A stretch of DNA of 64,000 nt from Streptomyces marinisediminis (GCF_026262575.1 NZ_JAPKFL010000002.1:186001-250000), one strand, 5' to 3'. Positions 25,334 to 34,018 are shown, numbered from the stretch's first letter. Translations and numbers: made by a program. Notes: generated from the sequence alone by a model not told the origin.

Positions 25334-26374
25334 GTGACCGCACGACTAGCTGACATCGCAGCCCAGGCGGGGGTCAGCGAAGCGACGGTCAGCCGGGTGC
25401 TCAACGGCAAGCCCGGAGTCGCCGCCGCCACCCGCGAATCCGTCCTGACGGCACTCGACCTGCTCGGGTACGAGCGCCCCGCGCGGCTGCGGCAGCGCAG
25501 CGCCGGCCTGGTCGGCCTGATCACGCCGGAGCTGGAGAACCCCATATTCCCCGCGTTCGCCCAGGTGATCGCGCAGGCGCTGACGCGGCAGGGGTACACA
25601 CCGGTGCTGGCGACGCAGACCCCCGGCGGGTCCACCGAGGACGAGCTGACCGAGATGCTGGTGGAGCGCGGCGTCGTGGGCATCATCTACGTCTCCGGGC
25701 TGCACGCCGACACCACCGCCGACATGCGCCGCTACGAGCGACTGCGCGCGCGGGGCGTGCCGTACGTGCTCGTGAACGGCTTCTCGCCCAAGGTGCGGGC
25801 GCCCTTCGTCTCGCCCGACGACCGGGCCGCGATGCGGCTGGCGGTGACGCACCTGGCCTCGCTGGGCCACCGGCGGGTGGGGCTGGCGCTGGGTCCGGCG
25901 CGGTTCGTGCCGGTGCAGCGCAAGATCGAGGGGTTCCTCCGCTCGCTCGACGAGCGCCTGGGCGTGCGCGGCCCGGAGGCCGAGGCGTGCATACAGCACT
26001 CGCTCTACACCCTGGAGGGCGGCCAGGCGGCGGCGTCCACGTTGCTGGAGCGGGGCTGCACCGCCGTGGTGTGCGCCAGCGACATGATGGCGCTGGGCGC
26101 GATCCGCGCGGCCCGGCAGCGCGGCCTCGCGGTGCCGGGGGACGTCTCGGTCATCGGCTTCGACGACTCCCCGCTCATCGCCTTCACCGATCCGCCGCTC
26201 ACCACGATCCGGCAGCCGGTGACGGCCATGGGCCAGGCGGCGGTGCGGGCGCTGCTGGAGGAGATCGGCGGGACCCCGGCCCCGCACAGCGAGTTCGTCT
26301 TCCTCCCGGAGCTGGTGGTGCGCGGGTCCACGGCCGCGGCGCCCGTCGGTGCCGTCGGGGGCGGCCCGGGCTGA
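25334..26374 (+). CDS. malR: Maltose operon repressor MalR (LacI family)
   Basis: 346 residues from the GTG at 25334. I chose it over the in-frame GTG at 25313 because known MalR proteins begin with TARLADIAAQAG. The N-terminal HTH (VSEATVSRVLNGKPG) is followed by the LacI-type sugar-binding domain (GLITPELENPIFPAFAQ, VSVIGFDDSPLIAFTDPPL, IRQPVTAMG). MalR represses malEFG and amylase genes in streptomycetes until maltodextrin appears. It lies divergent from malE across CTTGC repeats and ends 13 bases from a convergent STAS gene. A second MalR-like gene closes the maltose operon. Confidence 0.93.
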   Translation: MTARLADIAAQAGVSEATVSRVLNGKPGVAAATRESVLTALDLLGYERPARLRQRSAGLVGLITPELENPIFPAFAQVIAQALTRQGYTPVLATQTPGGSTEDELTEMLVERGVVGIIYVSGLHADTTADMRRYERLRARGVPYVLVNGFSPKVRAPFVSPDDRAAMRLAVTHLASLGHRRVGLALGPARFVPVQRKIEGFLRSLDERLGVRGPEAEACIQHSLYTLEGGQAAASTLLERGCTAVVCASDMMALGAIRAARQRGLAVPGDVSVIGFDDSPLIAFTDPPLTTIRQPVTAMGQAAVRALLEEIGGTPAPHSEFVFLPELVVRGSTAAAPVGAVGGGPG

Positions 26375-26387
26375 GGACGCCGGCCGG

Positions 26388-26765
26388 TCAGCGCCCGGTG
26401 GCGGGCCCGGCGCCGGGCGGCGGGTGGGCCGTCAGGGCGGCGGCGGTCGTCGGGTAGGTGGGCAGCAGTTCGCTGATGCCGGTGACGGTGATCATGCGGT
26501 GCAGCCGGTCCGGTATGGCGACCAGCGACATGGTCCCGGCCGCCTCGCGAGTGGTGTGCCAGATGCCGATCAGCGCGCTGAGCCCGGTGGAGTCGCAGAA
26601 GGTGACGCCGCCCATGTCGATGATCAGGTCCTGGTGCCCCTCCTCCACCAGTTGGTGGGCGCTGCGGCGCAGGTCCGGCGCGGTGTCGATGTCCACCTCG
26701 CCGCTGAGGGCGACGACCACGGCGCCCTGGGTGTGGTGCAGGCGGATGGTCAGGTGCTCGTCCAT
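26388..26765 (-). CDS. STAS anti-sigma factor antagonist
   Basis: 125 residues. STAS fold with the phosphorylatable Ser in FCDSTGLSALI (residues about 57-67) and a LSGEVDIDTAP first strand. In partner switching the dephosphorylated protein sequesters an RsbW-like kinase and frees a sigma factor. It follows the GAF-PP2C gene after only 8 bases, so phosphatase and substrate are probably made together. The C-terminal Pro/Gly tail has no known role. Confidence 0.88.
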   Translation of the reverse strand: MDEHLTIRLHHTQGAVVVALSGEVDIDTAPDLRRSAHQLVEEGHQDLIIDMGGVTFCDSTGLSALIGIWHTTREAAGTMSLVAIPDRLHRMITVTGISELLPTYPTTAAALTAHPPPGAGPATGR

Positions 26766-26773
26766 GGCTGTGC

Positions 26774-28270
26774 TCAGTGCTCCGGGCCGTCGGGGTGGGG
26801 CGCAGGGGTGGCGTGCGTGGTCGCGACCACGTCGGCGGCGGTGGTGGTGGGGACGGTGGGGACCGACAGGGCGAGCAGCGCGACGTCGTCCTGCGCGCCG
26901 TCGGGGAGGGAGTCGACGAGGGCGGTGGTGTCCTCGATGAGCGCGCTCGCGCGCTGCGCTCCGGTGCGGCGGGCCAGGAAGGCGACCAGCCCCTCCTCAC
27001 CGAGCATCGCCTGGTCCCGGGTGCGCGCTTCGGTGAGGCCGTCGGTGTAGAGCAGCAGGGCCTGCCCGGGCAGGAGGTCGAAGGTGGTCTCGGCGAAGTG
27101 GGCGCTGGGGAAGGCCCCGACGAGCATGCCGCCGCTGAGCGGCACCTCCTCGACGCGGACGGGAGCGGCGTCGCCGGGGGCGGTGGGCAGGAGGCGGTAG
27201 GTCGGCGGGTGGCCGCCGGTGGCCACCGAGACGGTGAACCCGCCCCCGGACCGCGGTGCGAGGGTGCCGAAGACGGCGGTGCAGAAGCGGCTGCCGGCCG
27301 AGACGTCGGTCAGCAGCGCGGTGTTGAGCGAGGTGAGGACGGTCCGGGGGCGGGGGTCGAAGTGCGCCGCCGCGCGCAGCGTGTGGCGGGTCAGCGAGGT
27401 GACGGCGGCGGCCTCGACGCCCTTGCCGCACACGTCGCCCAGGAAGAACGCCCACCTCCCGTCGGCGAGCGGGAAGACGTCGTAGAAGTCGCCGCCCACC
27501 CGGTCGGTGGAGGCGGCGTGGTAGTGGCAGGCCAGCTCCAGGCCCGGCACGCCCGGCAGCGCGGGGGGCAGCAGGGTGCGTTGCAGGGCGGAGGCGAAGG
27601 AGGCCAGAGCCGCCTTGTCCTCCTCGGCCTGTTCGCGCGCGGCGCGCTCGGTGGCGGCCCGGCGCTCCTGCACGGCCGTCTGCTCCTGCTCGGCGGCGAC
27701 CCGGTGCCGCGCGCGACGCGTGGTCTGCACGGCGGACAGCCGCAGCCGGAGGGCGTCCATCGCGATCCCCGCCAGGTCGACGAGTGTGGCGGTGTCGGCC
27801 TCGGTGGGGTGGCGGGGGCGGGTGTCCATGACGCTGACGGTGCCCAGCCGGTGCCCGTCCTCGGTGACGAGGGGCGCCGCGGCGTAGAACCGGACACCCG
27901 GGGGCCCGGTGACCAGCGGGTGGTGGCGCGCGACCGGATCGGCGCGCGCGACCGGGACGACCAGGGGGGCGTCCTGGAGGACGGCGGACGCGCACAGGCC
28001 CGGTTCCCGGTCGACGTGCGTGAGGCCCCCGAGGCCGCGGGCGGCCTTGTACCGGACCCGGTCGGCGTCGACGACCGACACGGTGGCCACCGGCGCGTCG
28101 AGGAGGCGGGCGGCCAGCGCGGCCAGCCGGTCGAAGACCCCCTCGGGCGGGGCGTCGAGGAGGCCGTACCGGCGCACCGCCGCCATGCGCGCGCCCTCCG
28201 CGTCCTCGGGCGGCGGCGCGGGTCTGGGCACCCGGCGCGCGTCGCCCGCCGCCGGAGCCTGCTGGCGCAT
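26774..28270 (-). CDS. GAF-domain SpoIIE-type serine phosphatase
   Basis: 498-residue cytoplasmic PP2C-like phosphatase (RsbU/SpoIIE class) expected to dephosphorylate the adjacent STAS protein. It has a GAF sensor at about 42-180 (with VRFYAAAPLVTEDGHRLGTVSVMD), a charged coiled-coil linker at 185-225, and the phosphatase at about 235-475. Metal ligands appear intact: VGGDFYD (Asp261), GDVCGKG (Asp279), LYTDGLTEA and AQDDVALL. The GAF ligand is unknown. The start is the ATG at 28270, in a divergent promoter region shared with the STAS gene at 28428. Confidence 0.88.
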   Translation of the reverse strand: MRQQAPAAGDARRVPRPAPPPEDAEGARMAAVRRYGLLDAPPEGVFDRLAALAARLLDAPVATVSVVDADRVRYKAARGLGGLTHVDREPGLCASAVLQDAPLVVPVARADPVARHHPLVTGPPGVRFYAAAPLVTEDGHRLGTVSVMDTRPRHPTEADTATLVDLAGIAMDALRLRLSAVQTTRRARHRVAAEQEQTAVQERRAATERAAREQAEEDKAALASFASALQRTLLPPALPGVPGLELACHYHAASTDRVGGDFYDVFPLADGRWAFFLGDVCGKGVEAAAVTSLTRHTLRAAAHFDPRPRTVLTSLNTALLTDVSAGSRFCTAVFGTLAPRSGGGFTVSVATGGHPPTYRLLPTAPGDAAPVRVEEVPLSGGMLVGAFPSAHFAETTFDLLPGQALLLYTDGLTEARTRDQAMLGEEGLVAFLARRTGAQRASALIEDTTALVDSLPDGAQDDVALLALSVPTVPTTTAADVVATTHATPAPHPDGPEH

Positions 28271-28427
28271 CGACGTGTCACCTCATCCTTGCAGCGGGCC
28301 GATCCCTTGCGGCGGAGCCGAGCGGAGGCATCATGGGCGCCCAGCAGCCTAGACAGTCCTCCGGGCGCGACGCCAACCGCGCGCCCCAAGCGCTCCGGGG
28401 AGCGCGCGCGGGCGTACGACGCGGGCG

Positions 28428-28871
28428 GTGTTTACTGTGGTGGCGACGCTGGAAAGTACGGAACCGGCGGGAAGGATCGGTCGAGGTGGAGTCGAGGTGG
28501 AGCGGCCCTGGGACGACGTACCGGGTGTGGGTGTGGATGTGGATGTGAACGTCGATATCCGCGCCGGGCGGGCGCTCATGGTGGTCACGGGTGAGGTGGA
28601 CCACGACGGTGTCGGTGCCCTCCGCCGCGCCGTGGCCGACGCGGTCGCCGCCGGGTCCACCCGGCTCGTGGTGGACCCCTCCGGTGTGAAGTTCGGTGAC
28701 TCGTCGCTGATCAACACCTTGATGACCGCGTGGCGTGCCGTGGTGCCCGGTGGCGGGCGGGTGGCGCTGGTGGGCGTCCGTCCGGAGATCGACACGGTAC
28801 TGGCCACCACGGGCGTGCGGGGCCGCCTGCCGCGGTACGCCACCGTCGGGGAAGCGGTCCGCGATGTCTGA
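28428..28871 (+). CDS. STAS domain protein
   Basis: 147 residues if started at the GTG at 28428. Ribosome sites are poor there, and a GTG at 28497 behind GAGGTGGA is an equally good choice (124 residues). A GVDVDVNVDI stretch coded by a short GTGGAT-type repeat precedes the STAS fold. The predicted phospho-Ser lies in FGDSSLINTLM. The next gene, an RsbW-like kinase, overlaps it by 8 bases, giving a classic antagonist/kinase pair. Confidence 0.8.
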   Translation: MFTVVATLESTEPAGRIGRGGVEVERPWDDVPGVGVDVDVNVDIRAGRALMVVTGEVDHDGVGALRRAVADAVAAGSTRLVVDPSGVKFGDSSLINTLMTAWRAVVPGGGRVALVGVRPEIDTVLATTGVRGRLPRYATVGEAVRDV

Positions 28872-29262
28872 CTCCGCCATGGCCCACCCGTTCGACGTAC
28901 CCCCCTTCCGGTGCCGGGTGCCGCACGAGCGCGGTGCGCTGGCCCGCACCCGGGAGCACGTGCGCCGGGTGCTGGCGGAGTGGCGCTGCCCGCGCGAGCA
29001 GACGGGCACGGTGGTGCTCCTGGTCTCGGAGCTGGTGACGAACGTGCACCGGCACGCGGGCGGCCCGGCGGAACTGGAGCTGTGCCTGCGGGACGGGCTC
29101 GTGCGGGTCGCCGTCGGGGACGCGAGCGTGCGGGCGCCGGCCGTGCGCGAGCCGGGGCTCCAGGGCGGCTTCGGCATGCACCTGGTGGAGCGGCTCAGCA
29201 GCGCGTGGGGAGTCTGCCACCTGCCGGACGGCAAGGAGGTCTGGGCCGCCGTCGCGCCCTGA
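28864..29262 (+). CDS. RsbW-like ATP-binding serine kinase / anti-sigma factor
   Basis: 132 residues from the ATG at 28864, which lies inside the end of the preceding STAS gene. GHKL fold: N-box ELVTNVHRHA, degenerate G1 (VGDAS instead of DxGxG) and a G2-like GGFGMHLVE. Streptomycetes have many such HATPase_c_2 proteins, which bind a sigma factor or phosphorylate STAS partners. No sigma factor gene is adjacent. The weak G1 box leaves kinase activity uncertain. Confidence 0.85.
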   Translation: MSDSAMAHPFDVPPFRCRVPHERGALARTREHVRRVLAEWRCPREQTGTVVLLVSELVTNVHRHAGGPAELELCLRDGLVRVAVGDASVRAPAVREPGLQGGFGMHLVERLSSAWGVCHLPDGKEVWAAVAP

Positions 29263-29464
29263 CGGGCCCGGGGCGCGGTCGCGCTCGGTGGACCGCGAGC
29301 GGCGGGGCGGACGCGGCGCGGGGCCGGGACGGACACCGCACGGGGCGGACGCGCCGGGTCCGGGCCGCCGGGTCAGGACGGGAGGCGGCGGGCGGGGCGC
29401 GGGCCGGGCGGCGGAGCGCGGCGCGGTGCCGTCCACGGGCGGGACGGGCGATCCCGTCGGGGTT

Positions 29465-30586
29465 TCAGGGGGCGGGGTGGGTGTGCCCGGCGTCGGCCAG
29501 GTGGCGGTGGGCGGCGTCCAGGATGCCCAGGCACCGGGGGAAGGCGCGCAGCGGCTCCCGCAGACCGGCCACCGCGAAGTCGAGGCCGGCCGGGGGCACG
29601 CCGCGCGCGGCGAGGATGCCGGCGCTGGCGGTGAGGAAGGCGGTGAGGACCCGGGCGTCGTCGACGAAGACGGCCGCCGTCAGGAAGTCCAGCAGGTGGC
29701 CCAGGTCCTCCACGGTGGCCTCGCGCTGCCGCTCGTCGTAGTGGCGCATCGCGGGGAGGCGCGCCTCCAGGCCCTCCGTGAGCTGCCGCAGGAGGTCGCC
29801 GCGCGACCGGGCGAGCCGGGTGTACTCGTCGTCGGCCAGGTGCGCCAGGGCGGGGTGGCCGCTCAGCGGCGGCGGCCACCGGGCGCTCAGCAGGTCGGCG
29901 GCCTCGGCGGCGCCGGTGGCGTACAGGTCGGCGCCCACCGTGCGGGCCCACACGCCGGACGGGCCGAAGCCCGCGCCCCCGGCCAGCACGGGCACGCCGG
30001 TCAGCCGGGCGGCCTGGACCGTGCGGTGTGCGGCCGGCAGCCGCACCGGCAGCATGCAGGACAGCGCCACCAGGTCGGGGCCGTGCTGGTGCAGGTAGGA
30101 CACCAGGTGGGCGGCCGGGACGTGGGCGCCCAGGAACCGGACGGCGAAGCCGCGCAGCCGCAGCACTTCGGCCAGGATGCGGGCGGGCAGCGCGTGCCAC
30201 TCCCCGTCCGCGCAGGTCACCACGACGCTGCCCACCGCGCCCGTAGCGGGCCGGGCGCGGGTCCGGGCGGCCAGGGCGGCGACGACCTGCTCGCTGACAT
30301 AGGTGGCCGCGTGCTCCTGGGCCACGCTCCACTCGTTGGCCGCCCACCGCTCGCCCACGCTGAACTGGGCCGGGGCCACCAGCTCCAGCAGCACGCGTTC
30401 CGCGCCGCTGCCCCGGTCCAGCAGCTCCAGGGCGAGCGCGCGGGCGCCGTCCTCGTCGGCGTCGGCCAGGCAGGCGTCGAAGGCCGCGCGCACCGCGTCG
30501 GTGACCACGGGTCCGCCGGCGTCCACCGGGGCGGCCGCCACCACGGCGGCGTCCGGAGCGCCGTCCGGCGCCGGGGTGGCCGTCAC
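29465..30586 (-). CDS. B12-binding photoreceptor-like protein
   Basis: 373 residues. The GTG at 30586 overlaps the stop of the upstream PP2C gene as GTGA. Residues about 28-112 form a helical bundle containing Trp81, Glu91 and His92, an exact Wx9EH motif, the signature of adenosylcobalamin-dependent light sensors (CarH/LitR). Residues about 117-232 are a Rossmann-type cobalamin-binding domain with the likely lower-ligand His131 (GEWHALP) and the LSCML and GGAGFG loops. Unlike CarH, Trp81 is not followed by His, and there is no MerR DNA-binding domain. The C-terminal 130 residues are helical and unrecognised. Output is presumably by protein contact, perhaps with the coupled phosphatase. Confidence 0.8.
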   Translation of the reverse strand: MTATPAPDGAPDAAVVAAAPVDAGGPVVTDAVRAAFDACLADADEDGARALALELLDRGSGAERVLLELVAPAQFSVGERWAANEWSVAQEHAATYVSEQVVAALAARTRARPATGAVGSVVVTCADGEWHALPARILAEVLRLRGFAVRFLGAHVPAAHLVSYLHQHGPDLVALSCMLPVRLPAAHRTVQAARLTGVPVLAGGAGFGPSGVWARTVGADLYATGAAEAADLLSARWPPPLSGHPALAHLADDEYTRLARSRGDLLRQLTEGLEARLPAMRHYDERQREATVEDLGHLLDFLTAAVFVDDARVLTAFLTASAGILAARGVPPAGLDFAVAGLREPLRAFPRCLGILDAAHRHLADAGHTHPAP

Positions 30587-32289
30587 GGGCGGGCCCCCCG
30601 CGCGGGCGGGGCCTGGAGGGCCAGGACGGCGATGTCGTCGTGCGGCCGGTCCCCCAGCCACTCGGTGGTGAGCAGCTCGACCCGCTCGGCCACCGCACCG
30701 GCCGGGAGCCCGCGGCAGGATTCGGCCAGGTGCCGCGTCAGCCGCTCCTGCCCGAACATCCGGTCGCCCTCCGGGCCGCCGCGCGCCTCGGTGACGCCGT
30801 CGCTGTAGAGCACCAGCACCTCGCCCGGCGCCAGGCGGACGCGCACCTGGTCGAACACCGGGTCGGGCAGGATGCCGACCAGGGTGCCGCCCACCTCCAC
30901 GGCCTCCACGGTGCCGTCGGCCCGCAGCACCAGCGGCGGCAGGTGCCCGCCGCCGGCCGCGGTGACCTCGACGCCGCCGTCCGCGGCCGGGCGCGCCGAG
31001 CCGGTCACGAGCGTGGTGAAGCGCTCGTTCCCGCTGTCCAGCAGCGACTGGTTGAGCAGGTGCAGGCTGCGCACGGGGCGGGTCTCCACGAGCGCGAGCG
31101 CCGCCAGGCTCTGCCGGACCCGGCCGGTGAGCACGGCCGCCTCGACGCCCTTGCCGCACACGTCGCCGAAGAAGAAGTCCACTCCCCCGGCGGCGCTGGG
31201 CGTCACGTGGTAGAAGTCGCCGCCGATGTACAGGGCCACCTGGGCGGGACGGTAGGCGGCGCCCAGGCGCAGGCGCGGGACGCGGGGCAGCGGCTCGGGC
31301 TCCAGTCCGGCCTGGAGCACCGACGCGGTGTGGGACTGCGCGGTGTAGAACGCCGCCGCCGCGAGCGCGATCCCGGCCCGCGCGGCGAACCGGCCCGCGA
31401 GCTGGTGGTCGGTCTCGGAGAACGCCTCCCGGCCGGGGCCGCGCACGAGCAGCAGCGCGCCGGCGGGCACGCCGTTGCCGGGCAGGGGTACCACCAGGCC
31501 CTGGCCGCCGTCGGCCAGGGCACCGGGCACCGCGTCGCCGAGCGGGGCCAGCTCCGCAGCCGTGCACTCCACCGGCTGGGGGTCCAGGCCGGACAGGGCG
31601 TCCGCCAGCCGCGGCGCCCGCCGCAGGGCGGGACCGCCCAGGCTGCCGCCGGTCTCCGCGCCGTCGTAGCGGTGCCAGGCGGTGCGGCGACCGTGCAGGG
31701 GCAGGACGACCGTGGCGGCGTCGGCCAGCACCGGCACCGCCAGGCGCACCACCGTGCGGGCGGTGCGGCCGTGGTGCAAGGTGGCCCCCAGCCGCTTGCC
31801 CGCGTCCGTGAGGAAGGCCGCGCGGGAGCGCTCCGCCCGCAGGGCGTCCTCGCGCTCGCGCACGGCGCTGTCGTCGCGGACCAGCCACACCCGCTGCCCA
31901 CGCCAGCGGCGGACGTGCCCCGCCAGCCGCCGCCCGCCGAAGTCGGCGTCGAAGCGCTCCCGGCCGGAGGCGGCCGCGCGGGCCAGGGGTCCGGCCACCG
32001 GTTCGCTGAGCACCTCGCCGACGCACAGGCGCGGGAAGAGCTCCGCGGCGCTGCGGTTGCGCCGCACCACGACGCGGGCTGCGTCGCACACCACGACGGC
32101 CTGGTCCACCAGGTCCAGCAGTTCCGGTTCCGGCGCGCCGCCCCCGGCGGGCGGGGGCGGGGTGCCGTGGTCCGGGCAGCGGCGGGAGTCCGGCGCCGCG
32201 GCGCCGGACGGACGGCCCGGCTCGCCGCTGGGGGCGGGCTCGGGCGGAGGGGAGAGTCCGGCGGCGGGCACGGGGGGACCCTCAGGCAT
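30583..32289 (-). CDS. PAS/GAF SpoIIE-type serine phosphatase
   Basis: 568 residues from the ATG at 32289. A disordered Pro/Gly N-terminus of about 50 residues is followed by a PAS-like domain (about 55-140), a coiled-coil segment (DSAVREREDALRAERSRAAF), a GAF-like domain (about 165-320) and the PP2C domain (about 335-565). Catalytic acids are seen in IGGDFY (Asp358), GDVCGKG (Asp376), LYSDGVTEA and PHDDIAVL, but the Asp usually following GGDFY is His361. Translational coupling to the B12-domain gene implies a sensor-phosphatase pair. Confidence 0.87.
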   Translation of the reverse strand: MPEGPPVPAAGLSPPPEPAPSGEPGRPSGAAAPDSRRCPDHGTPPPPAGGGAPEPELLDLVDQAVVVCDAARVVVRRNRSAAELFPRLCVGEVLSEPVAGPLARAAASGRERFDADFGGRRLAGHVRRWRGQRVWLVRDDSAVREREDALRAERSRAAFLTDAGKRLGATLHHGRTARTVVRLAVPVLADAATVVLPLHGRRTAWHRYDGAETGGSLGGPALRRAPRLADALSGLDPQPVECTAAELAPLGDAVPGALADGGQGLVVPLPGNGVPAGALLLVRGPGREAFSETDHQLAGRFAARAGIALAAAAFYTAQSHTASVLQAGLEPEPLPRVPRLRLGAAYRPAQVALYIGGDFYHVTPSAAGGVDFFFGDVCGKGVEAAVLTGRVRQSLAALALVETRPVRSLHLLNQSLLDSGNERFTTLVTGSARPAADGGVEVTAAGGGHLPPLVLRADGTVEAVEVGGTLVGILPDPVFDQVRVRLAPGEVLVLYSDGVTEARGGPEGDRMFGQERLTRHLAESCRGLPAGAVAERVELLTTEWLGDRPHDDIAVLALQAPPARGARP

Positions 32290-32529
32290 CGGCAGCGGTC
32301 CGCACGGTGGGCCCGTTTGGGCGGGTGCGGGGCGGGAGCGGAGGAGACAGGGCGCCGGTCATCAGGTCCGTCCTTCCGCGCTCGGCGACGTGCGGTCCAG
32401 CTCTGCACCACGCTACGCCCGGTGGTCCGGTTGCCGCGAACACACACGGCGACCCCGGTACGGCCGACGGCTGCCGTGGGAGGCGCCACCGCGGGGGCGG
32501 CCCTGGGACCCGCCCGCGTCCGCCGGGAG

Positions 32530-32598
32530 TCCGCGGCGGGGTCCGTGCGGCGCCCGCGGCGGGACCCGTGCGGCGCCCGCGGCGGGACCCGTGCGGCG
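32530..32598. repeat. Three tandem 23-bp repeats
   Basis: Units at 32530, 32553 and 32576. The last two are identical and the first differs at three bases. A fourth partial copy (TCCGCCGCGGG) follows. They lie between two divergent genes. Confidence 0.75.
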
Positions 32599-32716
32599 TC
32601 CGCCGCGGGCCTGCGCGGTGTTCCCGGGGAACCCGCACGGCACCCCTACCCCCTGGGGAGGACCGGGTGCGGCCCGAACCCCCCGGGAGGATGATCGGGG
32701 CCGCGCGGCGGTCTGG

Positions 32717-32722
32717 CAGACT
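32717..32722 (+). promoter_or_regulatory. -10 box of PAP2 gene, leaderless candidate
   Basis: CAGACT ends 8 bases before the ATG at 32731. There is no ribosome site in between. Confidence 0.4.
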
Positions 32723-32730
32723 GACCCGAC

Positions 32731-33600
32731 ATGGGGGTACCGACAACGCGACGCGAGGGTGACGACCGAGTGGCCACGGCGACGCCGCCGGAGGCGGACG
32801 CGGCAGACACACCGCAGGACGGGCGAGCCGTACGCCGCGCCCCCGGGCGACCGGTGATCTGGTTCGAACTCGCCCTCATCGCCGTCAGCTACCTGGTGTA
32901 CTCCCTGATCCGCAACGCGGTGCCCGAGCACCAGGCCATCGCCATGCGCAACGCCCACTGGATCTGGGACGTCGAGCGCGCCCTGGGGCTCGGGTTCGAG
33001 CACGCGGTGAACCACGCCGTCAACAGCGTGACGTGGCTCATCGTGACGATGAACTACTACTACGCCACGCTCCACTTCGTCGTGACGATCGGCGTGCTCG
33101 TGTGGCTCTACCGCTGGCAGCCCGGCCGTTACGCCGCCGCCCGGACGGCCCTGTTCGTCACCACGGGCGTCGCGCTGCTGGGCTACTACTTCTTCCCGCT
33201 GGCCCCGCCGCGCCTGATGACGGGCGGCGGCTTCGTCGACACCGTGCTCGTCCACGACACCTGGGGTTCGATGGCCTCGGGCAACATGGCCAACGTCTCC
33301 AACCAGTACGCCGCGATGCCGTCCATGCACATCGGGTGGTCCACCTGGTGCGGGGTGCTGCTGGTGCTGCTGGCGCGTCCGCTGTGGGTCAGGGCGCTCG
33401 GGGCGCTCTACCCGGTGCTGACGCTCGTGGTCATCGTCGCCACCGCCAACCACTTCTGGCTGGACGCGGTCGGCGGCGTGCTGTGCCTGGCCGTCGGGTT
33501 CGCGCTCGCCTGGTGGTGGTACGGAGCCCAGCTCCCGGCCCTGCCCCGCACGATCCCCTCCCCCCGCGAGGAACCGGCCCTGGCCAGGCACCCGGTGTGA
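32731..33600 (+). CDS. PAP2-superfamily membrane phosphatase/phosphotransferase
   Basis: 289 residues with about six membrane helices. The PAP2_3 (inositolphosphotransferase-like) active site is visible in the second half: MPSMHIGWSTW and ATANHFWLDAVGG supply the two His and the Asp of the catalytic triad. The conserved LMTGGGFVDT region precedes them. It probably acts on a lipid phosphate or phosphoinositol headgroup at the outer membrane face; the substrate is unknown. It is the only non-signalling gene inside the partner-switching island. Confidence 0.85.
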   Translation: MGVPTTRREGDDRVATATPPEADAADTPQDGRAVRRAPGRPVIWFELALIAVSYLVYSLIRNAVPEHQAIAMRNAHWIWDVERALGLGFEHAVNHAVNSVTWLIVTMNYYYATLHFVVTIGVLVWLYRWQPGRYAAARTALFVTTGVALLGYYFFPLAPPRLMTGGGFVDTVLVHDTWGSMASGNMANVSNQYAAMPSMHIGWSTWCGVLLVLLARPLWVRALGALYPVLTLVVIVATANHFWLDAVGGVLCLAVGFALAWWWYGAQLPALPRTIPSPREEPALARHPV

Positions 33601-33623
33601 CGACGGCGGCACCGCCCGGCGCC

Positions 33624-33648
33624 GGCCCGCCCGGCGCCCCGGCGGGCC
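33624..33648. terminator. Hairpin between convergent PAP2 and STAS genes
   Basis: 8-bp perfect GC stem (33624-33631 with 33641-33648) and a 9-base loop in a 73-base intergenic gap. Confidence 0.45.
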
Positions 33649-33673
33649 CCGTGGCCGGGGGCGGCCCCCGTGG

Positions 33674-34018
33674 TCAGGCCAGTGCCTGGTCGAGACTCGG
33701 GTGCAGGGAGAAGACCTGGTCCAGTCCGACGATCTGGAACACGCGGAGCAGGTCCGAGCTGAGGCCGACGAAGTGCAGCGAGCTGCCGGCGGCCTGCGCG
33801 CGCTGGTGGGCGGTGACGAGGACCGTGATGCCGGTGGAGTCGCAGTAGGTGAGGCCGGTGAGGTCGAAGACGGTGCGGGCCCCGGGGTGGAAGGCCAGCT
33901 CCTCCACGGTGTCGCGGAGCCGGGGTGCGGTGTCCAGGTCGAGTTCGCCGGTCACCGTCACCACCCGGGCTCCGGCGGGATGGGGCTGGGTCGCGACGGT
34001 CAGGGAGCGCTCGGACAC
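33674..34018 (-). CDS. STAS anti-sigma factor antagonist
   Basis: 114 residues from the GTG at 34018 (GGAG 8 bases upstream). VTGELDLDTAP opens the STAS fold, and the phospho-acceptor Ser is in YCDSTGITVLV. An ATG at 34330 behind a stronger ribosome site (GAGAGGGG region) is in frame and would add 104 Ala/Pro-rich residues; see findings. It is divergent from the hybrid kinase gene and may be one of its phosphatase substrates. Confidence 0.85.
   Translation of the reverse strand: MSERSLTVATQPHPAGARVVTVTGELDLDTAPRLRDTVEELAFHPGARTVFDLTGLTYCDSTGITVLVTAHQRAQAAGSSLHFVGLSSDLLRVFQIVGLDQVFSLHPSLDQALA

Larger units (their letters stand above)
32290..32730. other. Divergent intergenic region with triple repeat
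   Basis: Upstream of the PAS/GAF phosphatase (minus) and the PAP2 gene (plus). It contains three 23-bp tandem repeats (32530-32598) and GC-rich inverted segments. No gene recognised. Confidence 0.6.

Noticed and set aside
32530..32598. CRISPR-like array
   Set aside because: The 23-bp units are directly adjacent without spacers, and no cas gene is present.
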